A stretch of 64,000 bases of DNA, taken from the NCBI GenBank assembly GCA_020436125.1, contig JAGQYK010000002.1:28784-92783 (forward strand). Direction: 5' to 3'. This document shows, piece after piece, positions 1 through 10,200 of this stretch; positions within the stretch are counted from its first letter, which is position 1, and the number at the start of each line of letters is the position of its first letter. A model generated the notes under the pieces. The model had not been told where the DNA came from. It saw nothing but the letters and a program-made list of their open reading frames with translations, and ran no database searches. A program made the translations under genes and the position numbers. The stretch is from Cyclobacteriaceae bacterium. Lineage in GTDB: Bacteria > Bacteroidota > Bacteroidia > Cytophagales > Cyclobacteriaceae.

Positions 1-1904
1 TCAATATCTGTTCCCACTGGAAATTCAATGAAGACATTGATATACTTCGGCACATTAACAGGGAAGTAAACCACCTTCGGAGGAAAGACAATCATCAACG
101 CAATAGAGATAAATAAAGTAGCCACTGCACCTCCAAAAACCCACCTTGGGTTTTTTCCTCTTAGTGCAAAAGTTACCACCTTCGAATACCTAGCTTCCAA
201 TTTGGGTAAATAACTATTTTGAAACTTACGCGATGCAGGAACAAAAACGAATACGTTCAACAGCGTAAGTAAAGCAAGTGCGATAAGGATGTTGCCCAAC
301 CAAAATACTTGCAACAAAATGATTGCTGCGCCAACCCCTATATAAATTGCTACACGCCTCCACATCTTCTTTTTGTTGACAGCTTCAGCGCTTTCATGTT
401 TCATTGAAAGCGAGGCAATTACGGGTACGATTATAAGACCAACAAAAAGTGATGAGCTTAGCACCACAATGAGTGTAATCGGGAGGTACTTCATAAACTC
501 ACCCATTATACCAGGCCACATAGCTAGAGGCAAAAAAGCAGCAAGTGTAGTTGCTGTAGATGCAATAATAGGCCAGGCAATTTCACCCACTCCTAATTTA
601 GCTGCACTCAATAAATCGTAACCCTCCTCATAAAGTCGATACACGTTCTCCACTACAACTATACCGTTGTCCACCAGCATTCCCAGTGCCATGATCATTC
701 CAAACAATACCATCATGTTGATGGTATACCCCATTGCTCCAAGTATCAAAAATGACAACAGCATGGACAATGGAATGGCAATACCAACAAACAACGCATT
801 ACGCGTTCCAAGGAAGAGCATCAAAACACCTACCACTACGATCACACCGGATATGATGTTATTCTCCAGACTACTTACCATCTCTTTAGTAAAGGAGGAT
901 TGGTCATTAGTGATGCTTATATTTAAGTCAGCAGGAAACACATCGGCTTTGGCTTTGGCTAAAACAGCATTTACTTTATCCGTTGCGATCAACAGATTTT
1001 GTCCACTTCGCTTAATCACATCCACCATCACGACCGGTTGTTTCGCAAGTCTGGCATAACTCGTGGTTTCTACGTAGTCAAAATCTATTGTGGCGATATC
1101 TCGTAAGTATACAATATTGCCCTTGTCATGTTTTACAATGACATCCTCAAGTTGTTTTGGACTTGAAAACTCACCTACCACACGCAATGTTCTTCGAATA
1201 CCATCATCTAAAATATTTCCTCCTGAAAGCGTAACATTCTCAGCAGCTATGGCATTTTCAATATCAGCAAAATTGATTTTACGAGCCTCTAGTAGATAAG
1301 GGTCAACTTTTATTTTTACCTCACGTTCATCCACACCCCTAATTTCAACCTTCGAAATTTCTGTAATACCTTCAATTTCATCTTCAAGGTATTCAGCATA
1401 GTTCTTCAATTGTTCCAAAGAATAATTTCCCGAAAGGTTAATATTCAAAATAGGAAACTCCGAAAAGTTCAATTCAAAAACATTCGGATCACTTGGTAAA
1501 TCATCGGGCAGCTCTGGCTTAGCGCGATCAACCGCATCCTTCACCTTAGTTAAGGCATCTGCTACATCCGTATCGGTATCGAACTCAACAATGATGGTTG
1601 AATAATCCTGAACTGAAGTTGATTTAATATTATCAACCTCCGAGATAGTATTCAGTTCTTTCTCAATTTCCCTTGTAACAAGATTCTCCATATCGATTGG
1701 AGAGTTTCCAGGATAGGCTGTCCCCACATAGACCACCGGTTGTTTTATTTCCGGATAACTATCCTTAGGTAAGCTGATGTAGGTAGAGATACCCATCACT
1801 GCAATAAGAAACGCCAGAAATCCTACTGTTGTCCTATTGTTAATAGCCAGGGTGGTGATCCCAAACTCCTTATCAACCTTTAGATCTTTTTTATTATCAC
1901 TCAT
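1..1904 (-). CDS. RND efflux pump inner-membrane permease (partial, C-terminal part beyond window)
   Basis: Proton-driven resistance-nodulation-division exporter subunit, the inner-membrane pump of a tripartite system. About 634 codons are visible from the ATG at 1904; the reading frame is open to base 1, so the C-terminal 40 percent lies outside the window. The N-terminus has a cytoplasmic stretch, a first membrane helix (about residues 25-45), then a periplasmic porter region opening with LPKDSYPEIKQP. A cluster of helices follows with GMLVDNGIVVVEN near residue 410, the proton-relay helix; the usual second Asp of AcrB is Asn here, a common variant. It is the last gene of tetR-tolC-mfp-rnd, 26 bases after the fusion protein. 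Substrate cannot be told from sequence. Confidence 0.93.
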   Translation of the reverse strand, partial: MSDNKKDLKVDKEFGITTLAINNRTTVGFLAFLIAVMGISTYISLPKDSYPEIKQPVVYVGTAYPGNSPIDMENLVTREIEKELNTISEVDNIKSTSVQDYSTIIVEFDTDTDVADALTKVKDAVDRAKPELPDDLPSDPNVFELNFSEFPILNINLSGNYSLEQLKNYAEYLEDEIEGITEISKVEIRGVDEREVKIKVDPYLLEARKINFADIENAIAAENVTLSGGNILDDGIRRTLRVVGEFSSPKQLEDVIVKHDKGNIVYLRDIATIDFDYVETTSYARLAKQPVVMVDVIKRSGQNLLIATDKVNAVLAKAKADVFPADLNISITNDQSSFTKEMVSSLENNIISGVIVVVGVLMLFLGTRNALFVGIAIPLSMLLSFLILGAMGYTINMMVLFGMIMALGMLVDNGIVVVENVYRLYEEGYDLLSAAKLGVGEIAWPIIASTATTLAAFLPLAMWPGIMGEFMKYLPITLIVVLSSSLFVGLIIVPVIASLSMKHESAEAVNKKKMWRRVAIYIGVGAAIILLQVFWLGNILIALALLTLLNVFVFVPASRKFQNSYLPKLEARYSKVVTFALRGKNPRWVFGGAVATLFISIALMIVFPPKVVYFPVNVPKYINVFIEFPVGTDI

Positions 1905-1930
1905 AATTATTTTCGCATGAGGTTTTCAAA

Positions 1931-3127
1931 TTATTTCTTTGCTACTCCTGCTGGAACAGCTTCATTATTGGCAATCATTACCTCTACACCCTCAGTGAGC
2001 TCTCTAAAGCCACGGTCAACAATTTGTTCATCGCCCTGTAGACCTTCGGCTATTTCAGTTTCTTTATTTGAAGAGATGCCCGCTACCACATGAATCTTTC
2101 TTGCAACTGGTCCGCTTTCTCGCTTGTCAACGATATAGATAAACTGGCCATCTTCATCCTTTTGGATAAGTCGTGTTGGAACAGCCAACGCATCTTCATT
2201 TACATAGTCGAGCAATTGGAGAATAACCACCTGATTAGGTTTTACCACGAAGTTCACATTAGGCAATTTGGCCTCTACCTCGAATGTCCTGTTCTCTTCA
2301 TTAATCACCTGCCCCACTGAGGAGATTACGGTAGAAACAGTTTTATTAATTAAAGGAAAGAGGATATCCACTTTGTCTCCAGCCTTAAAGCGACCAATGA
2401 AACGCTCTGAAACATCTGTCTTTAAATACATTTCATCAGTACTCACTACCCTTACTAAAGGCATTCCTGGGCTAGCCATCTCACCTACACGCGCAGGTAA
2501 CTGGTCAACCGTTCCTGTGAAAGGCGCCTTAATCATGGCAAGATTTAACTGCGCATACATGGTGGAGAGCTTATTCTCCAGTGACTCTTTGTTATTTTTT
2601 GCTTGCAAATACTGCACCTCTGTACCAATCTTCTGCTCCCATAATTTGGATTGCTTCTCAAATACTGTGGTGGCCAATTCCAAAGAAGTTTTCAATTCAG
2701 TAATCGACCTGCGAATAACATCAGCATCCAATTCAATAAGGGTTTGCCCTTGAGTGACACGCTGTCCTTCCTTTACATTAATGCGCTTAATCTCCCCGCC
2801 TGTTTGAGCACTTAAGAACACATTTCTTCTGGACTCTACAGATCCCCTTACTTCTACCTTGTGTTCAAATGGCTTTTTCTCTGCTACAAAAGTAGAGACC
2901 AATATTGCTTTGGTGTTTTGTCTGGCAAATTCAGGATCCAATGCACTGATTTCCTTTTCAAGTTCAGTAATGGTACCCTTTACCTTTTGTAACTCTGCAC
3001 GGGCTTTATCAAGCTCTGCCTTCTTTGCTTCAAGATTCTTATCACCTTCTGACCCACCACAAGCGGCAGCAATCAAAAGAATTATTGGAAATAAGTATTG
3101 TGTCTTCATGTATCGTGGGTATTTCAT
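1931..3127 (-). CDS. RND efflux periplasmic adaptor (membrane fusion protein, HlyD/AcrA type)
   Basis: Periplasmic adaptor joining the RND pump to the outer-membrane channel. The N-terminus is a lipoprotein signal (hydrophobic run then AAAC, lipidated Cys about residue 23 from this start), followed by a coiled-coil stretch, a lipoyl-like half motif (GGEIKRINVKEGQRVTQGQ), a helical hairpin, and beta-barrel and membrane-proximal domains. Length (398 residues) fits the family. The ATG at 3127 overlaps the tolC stop as ATGA, which suggests translational coupling. An in-frame ATG at 3109 (MKTQYLF) gives a more compact lipoprotein signal and is an equally good start. Confidence 0.93.
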   Translation of the reverse strand: MKYPRYMKTQYLFPIILLIAAACGGSEGDKNLEAKKAELDKARAELQKVKGTITELEKEISALDPEFARQNTKAILVSTFVAEKKPFEHKVEVRGSVESRRNVFLSAQTGGEIKRINVKEGQRVTQGQTLIELDADVIRRSITELKTSLELATTVFEKQSKLWEQKIGTEVQYLQAKNNKESLENKLSTMYAQLNLAMIKAPFTGTVDQLPARVGEMASPGMPLVRVVSTDEMYLKTDVSERFIGRFKAGDKVDILFPLINKTVSTVISSVGQVINEENRTFEVEAKLPNVNFVVKPNQVVILQLLDYVNEDALAVPTRLIQKDEDGQFIYIVDKRESGPVARKIHVVAGISSNKETEIAEGLQGDEQIVDRGFRELTEGVEVMIANNEAVPAGVAKK

Positions 3128-4551
3128 TGTTTGTCTAGTAATTTTCCAAAAGCTTTGTCCAAATCAGTCTTAGCAATTGATGCATCGAACAATGCGTTAT
3201 AATAATTTATTTGGGTTTCTCTAAGAGATGACTCCGCATCTATCACTTCCAAATTAGAGCCTACTCCCTGTTCGTATTTAATTTTTGTCACCTTAGCTAC
3301 GTTCTCTGCAAGCCCCATATTTTCCTCCTGAGACTTCAGCGCCTCTATACTATTCTGATAGTTAATAGTGGCTTGCTTTATCTCCAGATCAATCCCTTTT
3401 TCAAGTGACTTAAATCCATTCTCAATCTTTTTCAGTTCAAGTTTTTCTTGTTGCACTTTATAAGTTCTTTGCAACCCAGAGAACAGCGGAATATTAAGAT
3501 TCAAACCAAACGAACTAAAAGAGTACCAACTATCTGGTCCTATGGCACCATTATCCGAGAAACTGCTATTGGTTTTAAACAATCCTGCAATGTCTGGTGA
3601 CTGCGTTGAGTATCCTAAATTCGCATTGGCCGAAAGACTTGGCAGTGCCTCCGCATATTTGTTCTTAATATTTAAGTTCTGCAACTTCCAATTGGTTTCA
3701 AGTACTTGATAATCTGCCCTTCCCTTGTAGTCCCAATCCCTTAGGTATTCATCTAAGTTGACGTTAACCACTTCTTCATTCAATTCGCCTACCACATCTA
3801 TAGTTTGTCCAAATGGGTAGTTCATTTGAAATTTCAGTAACTCAACACTCAATTGCTGAAGTTTTTCAAATTTGGATTTCTCCGTCTTCAGGTTATTAAG
3901 ATTAACTTGAATCCTATCTACATCAATGCTTTCCGCGAATCCATTTTCATACATTGCTTTAGTGGTGATTAACAATGAGTCTACCCTATTGATATTATTA
4001 TCAAAAAGCTTCATTCTCTCTCTATTGACTAACACTGAATAGTAAGCTTTAGTCACTTGCTCAATCACTTGCTCGTTGGTTTGGTTGGTCGTTTTAATAG
4101 AGAGTTCCTTGTAGGCATTTGCAGCCTGAAGTCCTACCAGATAACTTCCATTAAAAATGATTTGATTCAACGATAGGGAGGCTGTTCCTGCACTTTTCAA
4201 CTGAAAGAAGTTTTGTGCCGCCACTACATTGCCAGGCTGTATTCCTGGTACTCCACTCAAATCAATAAACCCACCGTTGGGGTCGTAAGTGGTAAAGAAT
4301 CGCGCCAATTTCTGGTTGTGCGTAACGCCTGCAGATCCTGATATTTGAGGAAGTCCAATGCCTATGGTTTCCTTCACTTTTGCAACAGCAATTTGCTCCT
4401 CAATCTTGGCATTAGAGATATCATAAGAATTGCTTAAAGCATATTGAATACACTGATCAAGAGTAAATGGTTTAGATTCATTCTCCTGAGCCAATGCAAC
4501 TCCTGAAGCAAATAGTATTGATAGAATGGATAGTATATAAAACCGACTCAT
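3124..4551 (-). CDS. TolC-family outer membrane efflux channel
   Basis: Outer-membrane factor of the efflux system. A 22-residue signal peptide ending ALAQ is followed by FTLDQCIQYALSNSYDISNAK, the usual beginning of the outer-membrane-efflux repeat, and two long alpha-helical OEP repeats separated by strand segments. Length is 475 residues, normal for TolC proteins. It overlaps the regulator upstream by 4 bp and the adaptor downstream by 4 bp, so the three genes are almost certainly one transcript. Gly/Ser/Asn-rich segments around residues 75-110 and 315-335 probably correspond to the outer-membrane strands. Confidence 0.93.
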   Translation of the reverse strand: MSRFYILSILSILFASGVALAQENESKPFTLDQCIQYALSNSYDISNAKIEEQIAVAKVKETIGIGLPQISGSAGVTHNQKLARFFTTYDPNGGFIDLSGVPGIQPGNVVAAQNFFQLKSAGTASLSLNQIIFNGSYLVGLQAANAYKELSIKTTNQTNEQVIEQVTKAYYSVLVNRERMKLFDNNINRVDSLLITTKAMYENGFAESIDVDRIQVNLNNLKTEKSKFEKLQQLSVELLKFQMNYPFGQTIDVVGELNEEVVNVNLDEYLRDWDYKGRADYQVLETNWKLQNLNIKNKYAEALPSLSANANLGYSTQSPDIAGLFKTNSSFSDNGAIGPDSWYSFSSFGLNLNIPLFSGLQRTYKVQQEKLELKKIENGFKSLEKGIDLEIKQATINYQNSIEALKSQEENMGLAENVAKVTKIKYEQGVGSNLEVIDAESSLRETQINYYNALFDASIAKTDLDKAFGKLLDKQ

Positions 4552-5192
4552 ATTTGAATTGTTGAATTGTCTTTTGTCATTAATTTCTTCTTATACTTTT
4601 CATAAAGCTTTTTCCCTTTGTCGGTAAAAAGGCCATGGATGAAATGATCAAAAACCTGGATCTGTACATTGATTAAAGAATACTCAGTCTTAGGATAGAG
4701 AATCGGATCAAAGGGAAATTGAATGGTCTCCAATCGCATGATGGCCAAAATTTTTGTATCCAATTCGGGTCTGAAATAACCCTCCTCTTTACCCTGATGA
4801 AGGGAACGCTCTATCTGTTCCCTTATAAACTTGTTCTTAAACTCTAACCACACACTCCAGGCTTTGTGATGATATTTTTGCAGATCAAACAAAAGAGAAG
4901 GATTCATATCTCTGAAGTTTTCCCTAAGACACCCTGAAAGTCCTACCAATTCCTCTATCGCATTTTTTGCGTTGTTGGCCACCTCTTCCAACTGTTCCCT
5001 GTCGCGAAGCACATAGGCTTCGGTAACTGAAAACACCATCTCATCCTTATCCTTAAAATATTGATATATCGTTTTTTTGGAGATCCCAAGGTGATTGGCA
5101 ATGTTGTCCATCGACACACTGCGGATACCGTAGCGGACGAAAAGCTCAGCTGCTCCCTTTAAAATCTTACTTTTTGTGTCTACTTCTTCCAT
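4548..5192 (-). CDS. TetR/AcrR-family transcriptional repressor of the efflux operon
   Basis: One-component repressor heading the efflux operon. The N-terminal DNA-binding domain begins KSKILKGAAELF, with the helix-turn-helix at about residues 24-53 (SMDNIANHLGISKKTIYQYF). The remaining 160 residues are the variable ligand-binding helical domain. Length 214 is typical. The gene overlaps tolC by 4 bp and is preceded by a long inverted repeat that covers the predicted promoter, so it very likely represses itself and the pump genes and lets go when it binds a pump substrate. The inducer is unknown. The ATG at 5192 is the only start that keeps the whole HTH. Confidence 0.93.
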   Translation of the reverse strand: MEEVDTKSKILKGAAELFVRYGIRSVSMDNIANHLGISKKTIYQYFKDKDEMVFSVTEAYVLRDREQLEEVANNAKNAIEELVGLSGCLRENFRDMNPSLLFDLQKYHHKAWSVWLEFKNKFIREQIERSLHQGKEEGYFRPELDTKILAIMRLETIQFPFDPILYPKTEYSLINVQIQVFDHFIHGLFTDKGKKLYEKYKKKLMTKDNSTIQI

Positions 5193-5200
5193 ATGGGGCG

Positions 5201-5231
5201 CAAAACTATGGAAACTTTAGTCTTATCCAAA
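5201..5231 (-). promoter_or_regulatory. Predicted promoter of the tetR-efflux operon
   Basis: Read on the minus strand, TTTG (5231-5228), 19 bases, then TAGTTTTG (5208-5201) match the Bacteroidota housekeeping consensus exactly. Transcription should start about 5196, leaving only about four bases before the ATG at 5192, so the mRNA would be nearly leaderless. Confidence 0.7.
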
Positions 5232-5246
5232 GTTTCCATTGTTTTC
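5201..5246. promoter_or_regulatory. Palindromic operator overlapping the efflux promoter
   Basis: The arms 5201-5218 and 5229-5246 form an inverted repeat. The inner 11 bases of each arm (ATGGAAACTTT and AAAGTTTCCAT) match perfectly, the outer part nearly so, with a 10-base spacer. It covers both promoter elements and ends 8 bases before the tetR start codon, the expected place for a TetR autoregulatory operator. Binding by the adjacent TetR protein is inferred. Confidence 0.75.
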
Positions 5247-5318
5247 TGTGTGTTATACGGAGAGGATTTAATTAGGTTGGGGGAAAATCTATTATTTTAT
5301 AGTGAAGCTTACCTTACC

Positions 5319-5654
5319 CTACTCATTAGTGGGTTTTGACTGTTGAAATGAACTGCCCCATCCACACTTTTCCTTCATCTTTTTGCGGAACACAGCCTTT
5401 TCTTCATCTGTCATGCCACTCCACTTTTGTTTCCAATACCCAGAGTTTTGGGCTTTATAATGGCGTTTTCCAATAGGCCACAGCAATATTTTTGATAACA
5501 GTAAGAGCCCAAGTGCTTGCCATATGGTAATCATTGGCGCTCCAAAAAGCGCTGGTACCAGCCAGTTCCACAACAGCTGGGTCACTAACCCCAGCACGCC
5601 AATTGCTATCGCTCCCAGTAGCACGGCTTTCAAAATCCAACTTCCTCGTTTCAT
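5319..5654 (-). CDS. Small two-helix membrane protein next to an ECF sigma factor
   Basis: Unrecognised 111-residue protein. A basic N-terminus leads into two predicted membrane helices (about residues 8-31 and 42-60), then a short basic linker and a soluble C-terminal tail with aromatic residues, MTDEEKAVFRKKMKEKCGW and a single Cys. It starts 58 bases after the sigma-factor gene on the same strand, so the two are probably co-transcribed. Its position suggests an envelope-located partner of the sigma factor, but it has no recognisable anti-sigma domain. That role is inference only. Confidence 0.75.
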   Translation of the reverse strand: MKRGSWILKAVLLGAIAIGVLGLVTQLLWNWLVPALFGAPMITIWQALGLLLLSKILLWPIGKRHYKAQNSGYWKQKWSGMTDEEKAVFRKKMKEKCGWGSSFQQSKPTNE

Positions 5655-5712
5655 ATTATTATAAATTAATTTTTATCAGTCTTTTTGACATTCTTTAACC
5701 TGCCATAATTAT

Positions 5713-6297
5713 TCAGTTGTCCATCATCACGTCATCGTAAAACCGCTGAAGCCGCTTGCGCAAACTCATTATAGCATACCGCTTCCTCGACAATAATGTA
5801 TTGATAGAGACTCCCTCCTCTTCCGCCAATTCTCTAAAGCTTCTCTCCTCTATCTCGTTCTGAATAAATATCTCTCTTTGAGCTTTGGGCAATTCGCTTA
5901 ACGCCTCTGTAATCTCATCCCAAATAGCTTCTTTCAATAGTACCGATTCTGGCGAGTTATCTAGATCAGGTAATATCTCTTGCAGGGTAAGGGGCCCATC
6001 TTCATCCGAACTACTCGAAAAGGAGAAATCCGTCCGCTTAGGTCTGGATGCATCTCTTCTGTACCTATCTATAATCTTATTTCTTGCAACTGAATAGAGC
6101 CATGAGGTAACCCTATCTAAGGAATCGATAGTTTCAAACCCAGCTATAAATTGATAGAACACATCCTGAAGAATATCCTCAGCCTCCTCCAACGTTGATA
6201 CCCTGCCCCGGATAAATCCTAGCAATTTATCTTTCTCCTTCAGAAATGTGTTCTGTTTCAGTTGCTGCATAGTCAATTCCATCGCCTTGATCTCCAT
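5713..6297 (-). CDS. ECF-type RNA polymerase sigma factor
   Basis: Extracytoplasmic-function sigma-70 factor that redirects RNA polymerase to a stress or envelope regulon. Region 2 is seen as EEAEDILQDVFYQF and the -10-reading helix SWLYSVARNKIIDRYRR (about residues 37-80). Region 4 follows near residues 130-180 with LPKAQREIFI and the HTH FRELAEEEGVSINTLLSRKRYA. Length 194 fits. In-frame ATGs at 6282 and 6273 are alternative starts. The adjacent small membrane protein may be its regulator. The target promoters cannot be deduced here. Confidence 0.93.
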   Translation of the reverse strand: MEIKAMELTMQQLKQNTFLKEKDKLLGFIRGRVSTLEEAEDILQDVFYQFIAGFETIDSLDRVTSWLYSVARNKIIDRYRRDASRPKRTDFSFSSSSDEDGPLTLQEILPDLDNSPESVLLKEAIWDEITEALSELPKAQREIFIQNEIEERSFRELAEEEGVSINTLLSRKRYAIMSLRKRLQRFYDDVMMDN

Positions 6298-6402
6298 GTT
6301 GCTCTCGCTTCAACGTGATAGTCGGGATGATGGATCAATTTATTGTAAAACTCTTTCAAACTTTGGCAATGCGTACCCATGTTTTATCATATTTGCTTCG
6401 CG

Positions 6403-7224
6403 ATGGCTGGTTATTATCATCAATTTCAACATCAGGGCGCAGTATTGGGCTATTTGCAAGCCGGTAGCGGACCTGAACATTTGCTCATCTTTCATGGGTT
6501 CGGACAAGACCATACCGCTTTCAATGCGCTGGCCGGTGAACTGGACAAAAAATTTACCTTGTATTCCTTTGATTTATTCTTTCACGGTCAAAGTCAATGG
6601 CCAAAGGGAGAAATTCCCCTTTCCAAGACTTACTGGAAGGACCTACTTGACCAATTCCTTAAAGAGAAAGCAATTGTAAATTTCAGCTTAATGGGTTTTA
6701 GCCTTGGAGGAAAGTTTGCTTTAGCGAGCCTTGAGGCCTTTCCATCAAGAATCTCATCTGTTTATCTGCTAGCCCCCGATGGCATCAAAACGAACATTTG
6801 GTACAGTTTGGCTACCTACCCAGTGGCGCTAAGGTGGTTATTTAAAAGTATGATTCTGAAACCCGGTCGATTTCAATCCATTGTCAAAGGAGCAAGAAAA
6901 CTCCATCTGGTAGATCGTGGGGTGAGCAAGTTTGCCGAGTCGCAAATGAATACCGAAGAAAAAAGAAAAAGAGTGTATTACTCTTGGGTGGTGTTTCGAC
7001 AACTCAAATTTGACTTAGGTAGGATTGCATCCATTATTAATTCGAATAATATCAATCTGTATGTTTTTGTTGGTCAATTTGATAAAATCATCACTGCCAA
7101 AAACATGGCGCTTTTACTCCACCGTGTACCTGATCATCACTTTCAAATTCTGGAAACCGGACACAACGGATTGATCGAGAAATCAATTGAGGTGTTAAGA
7201 AATATAGGGTCAAAAAGTCCGTAA
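6403..7224 (+). CDS. Alpha/beta-fold hydrolase
   Basis: Cytoplasmic serine hydrolase of the alpha/beta-hydrolase fold. From the ATG at 6403 the protein has 273 residues. The oxyanion loop is HGFGQDH (about 31-37), the nucleophile elbow GFSLG puts Ser at residue 100, and Asp227 (GQFDKI) and His254 (ETGHNG) complete the triad. An upstream ATG at 6379 would add eight residues (MFYHICFA) that do not fit the family start, so I chose 6403. It is divergent from the sigma-factor gene, about 105 bases apart, and precedes purL. Substrate unknown. Confidence 0.88.
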   Translation: MAGYYHQFQHQGAVLGYLQAGSGPEHLLIFHGFGQDHTAFNALAGELDKKFTLYSFDLFFHGQSQWPKGEIPLSKTYWKDLLDQFLKEKAIVNFSLMGFSLGGKFALASLEAFPSRISSVYLLAPDGIKTNIWYSLATYPVALRWLFKSMILKPGRFQSIVKGARKLHLVDRGVSKFAESQMNTEEKRKRVYYSWVVFRQLKFDLGRIASIINSNNINLYVFVGQFDKIITAKNMALLLHRVPDHHFQILETGHNGLIEKSIEVLRNIGSKSP

Positions 7225-7271
7225 AATCCTGTAATCGTTAGTACTTTTACGGCTTCCAATAAATCCGGCAA

Positions 7272-10200
7272 ATGATTCTATTTTTCCGCACGTCATCCGC
7301 AACCACTTATGCGGTAGAGGCTGCTCATTCCCTTGCACAAGAAGATATTCAAAAACTTATCTGGCTCTTTAGTGGAGCCATTTTCGATAGTAGCCCCTCC
7401 CTCTCAGGATATTTCATTGGCCCCAGAAAAGAGATGATAAGCCCCTGGAGTACGAATGCCGTGGAGATCACCCAGACCATGGGTGTAAGTGGGATAGTAA
7501 GAATTGAAGAGTTTTTTCAAACCAAGGACAGTGATGCTCATCATGACCCAATGTTGCAACGCATCTACAATGGACTGGATCAGGAAATTTTTGACATCCA
7601 CCACCAGCCCGAGGTTATTATAGAAGTTGATGATCTGGCTGCCTACAGTGCAAAAGAAGGACTGGCTTTAAGTCAGGAAGAAATAGATTACCTCAACGAG
7701 ACAAGTAAACAACTTGGAAGAAAATTAACAGACAGTGAAGTCTTTGGCTTTTCTCAAGTCAACTCTGAGCACTGTCGTCACAAGATTTTTAATGGCACTT
7801 TTATTATTGATGGCAAAGAAATGCCGGAAACGCTTTTCCAACTCATCAAGAAAACTTCAAAAGAGAACCCTAATTATATCGTTTCAGCCTATAGCGACAA
7901 TGTGGCCTTTATCAAAGGTCCCAAAATCGAGCAATTTGCTCCTGGCCGACAGGATATTGCCGATTACTTTCAAGTGGATGACATTGACTCAGTCATCTCC
8001 CTTAAGGCAGAGACCCACAACTTTCCCACAACCGTTGAACCTTTCAACGGAGCTGCAACAGGCTCAGGTGGAGAAATCAGAGACCGACTGGCTGGAGGAA
8101 AGGGATCTTTACCACTAGCAGGTACTGCGGTCTACATCACCTCCTACCCCAGACTTGAAAATGGCAGGTCATGGGAAAAGAAATTTGAAGCGCGAAAGTG
8201 GTTATATCAATCCCCCGCTCAAATTCTCATCAAGGCTTCTGATGGCGCCAGTGATTTTGGCAACAAGTTTGGCCAACCACTCATTGGTGGAAGTGTTCTT
8301 ACCTTCGAACATTTTGAAAAAGATAAAAAGTATGGTTTCGACAAGGTGATCATGCTGGCAGGTGGTGTTGGATATGGAAAAGAAAAAGACAGCAAAAAAG
8401 AAAAGTTAAAAGCGGGGGATAAAATAGTGATGATGGGCGGAGACAACTACCGCATAGGTATGGGTGGTGGTGCTGTGTCATCCGTTGCTACAGGTGAGTT
8501 TGGTAACGCCATTGAGCTCAATGCCATTCAACGTTCCAACCCTGAAATGCAAAAGCGGGTGATGAATGCCATCCGTGCCATGGTGGAGATGAAAAGCAAC
8601 CCCATTGTATCTATCCACGATCATGGAGCAGGAGGTCATTTGAATTGTTTCTCTGAACTGTTGGAAGACACAGGTGGTACTATCGAGATTGATAAACTGC
8701 CTGTTGGCGACCCTACTCTTTCTGATAAAGAAATCATCAGCAACGAATCGCAGGAGCGCATGGGTATCGCCATTAGTGAAAAGGATGTTGAAACCCTGAG
8801 ATTGGTTTCAGCAAGAGAACGCGCGCCTATGTATGTGGTGGGAACAGCCACTGGCGATAATGAACTGAAATTCGTCAACAACGCGAAAAAAACTTTGCCT
8901 TTTGACTTGATGGTGAATCACTTATTTGGTTCATCACCCAAAACTATTCTAACAGACCAAACCCCTGCAACTAATTACCAGGCTTTAGTTTATGATGCCT
9001 CTCTATTTAGAGAGTACCTCAATGCAGTACTTCAACTGGAAAGTGTGGCTTGTAAAGACTGGCTTACCAATAAGGTAGACCGCTGTGTGACCGGAAGGGT
9101 AGCTACGCAGCAAACTTGCGGTGCTATTCAACTTCCGTTGAACAACGTTTCTGTAATGGCACTCGATTTTCTCAGCAACAAAGGCGTTGCTTCAGGAATT
9201 GGACATGCTCCGTCTGCTTCGCTGGTAAATGCCGCAGCAGGTAGCCAGTTGGCTATTGCCGAAGCTTTGACCAACATCGTTTGGGCTCCACTATCGAACG
9301 GACTTAAAGGAATTTCACTCAGTGCCAACTGGATGTGGCCGGCCAAAAATAAAGGAGAAGATGCTCGTCTTTATCAAGCTGTTGCATCTGTCAGTACTTT
9401 CTCATTGGCCTTGGGCATCAATGTGCCTACAGGAAAGGATTCCCTCTCCATGACCCAAAAATATCCAAATGGGGATGTGGTCTATTCTCCGGGTACAGTC
9501 ATTATCTCGGCTGTAGCCGAAGTAGAAGACATTACAAAAACTGTTTCTCCAGCATTACAAAATATTGTTGGCTCAAAAATACTTTACATTGACTTTTCAA
9601 AGACTTCACTGGTTTTAGGCGGCAGTAGCTTTGCACAGGTGATCAATCAATTAGGTGATCAGGTTCCTGGTGTTAGCGATCCCAAATACTTTGCTCAATC
9701 TTTCGAGGCCATTCAACTATTAATAAAGAAAGAACTCATCCTGGCTGGTCATGATATTTCTGCCGGAGGTATCATAACCACCCTATTAGAAATGTGTTTT
9801 CCAACTCCTAACGTTGGATTGGATATTGATATCACCTCTCTTGGAAACGATACCATCAATATTCTTTTTAGTGAGAATCCCGGTGTAGTCATTCAGGTAA
9901 GCAACGATGGAAAGGTGGAAGAGGAATTGAAAAAACTTGGAATAGCTTACACCACCTTAGGAGCAGTTACTTCTCACAGATTGCTGTCGATGAAAACTAA
10001 TACAGATTCGCATCAGTTGGAAATAGACGAATTGAGAGCTACCTGGTTCAAAACTTCGTTTTTGATGGATCAGCTGCAACGTCCCAAAGCACATGCAGAG
10101 CTAAGAAAAAACAATTATGCAAAGCAGGAATTGGCTTACCAAATTCAACCACGATTTGATGGCAAGTTGAGCACCTATAACATTGACCCAAAAAGAAGAA

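Noticed and set aside
2268..2753. 161-codon open frame on the plus strand inside the efflux adaptor gene
   Set aside because: It is antisense to a clearly recognised gene and has no family-like features.
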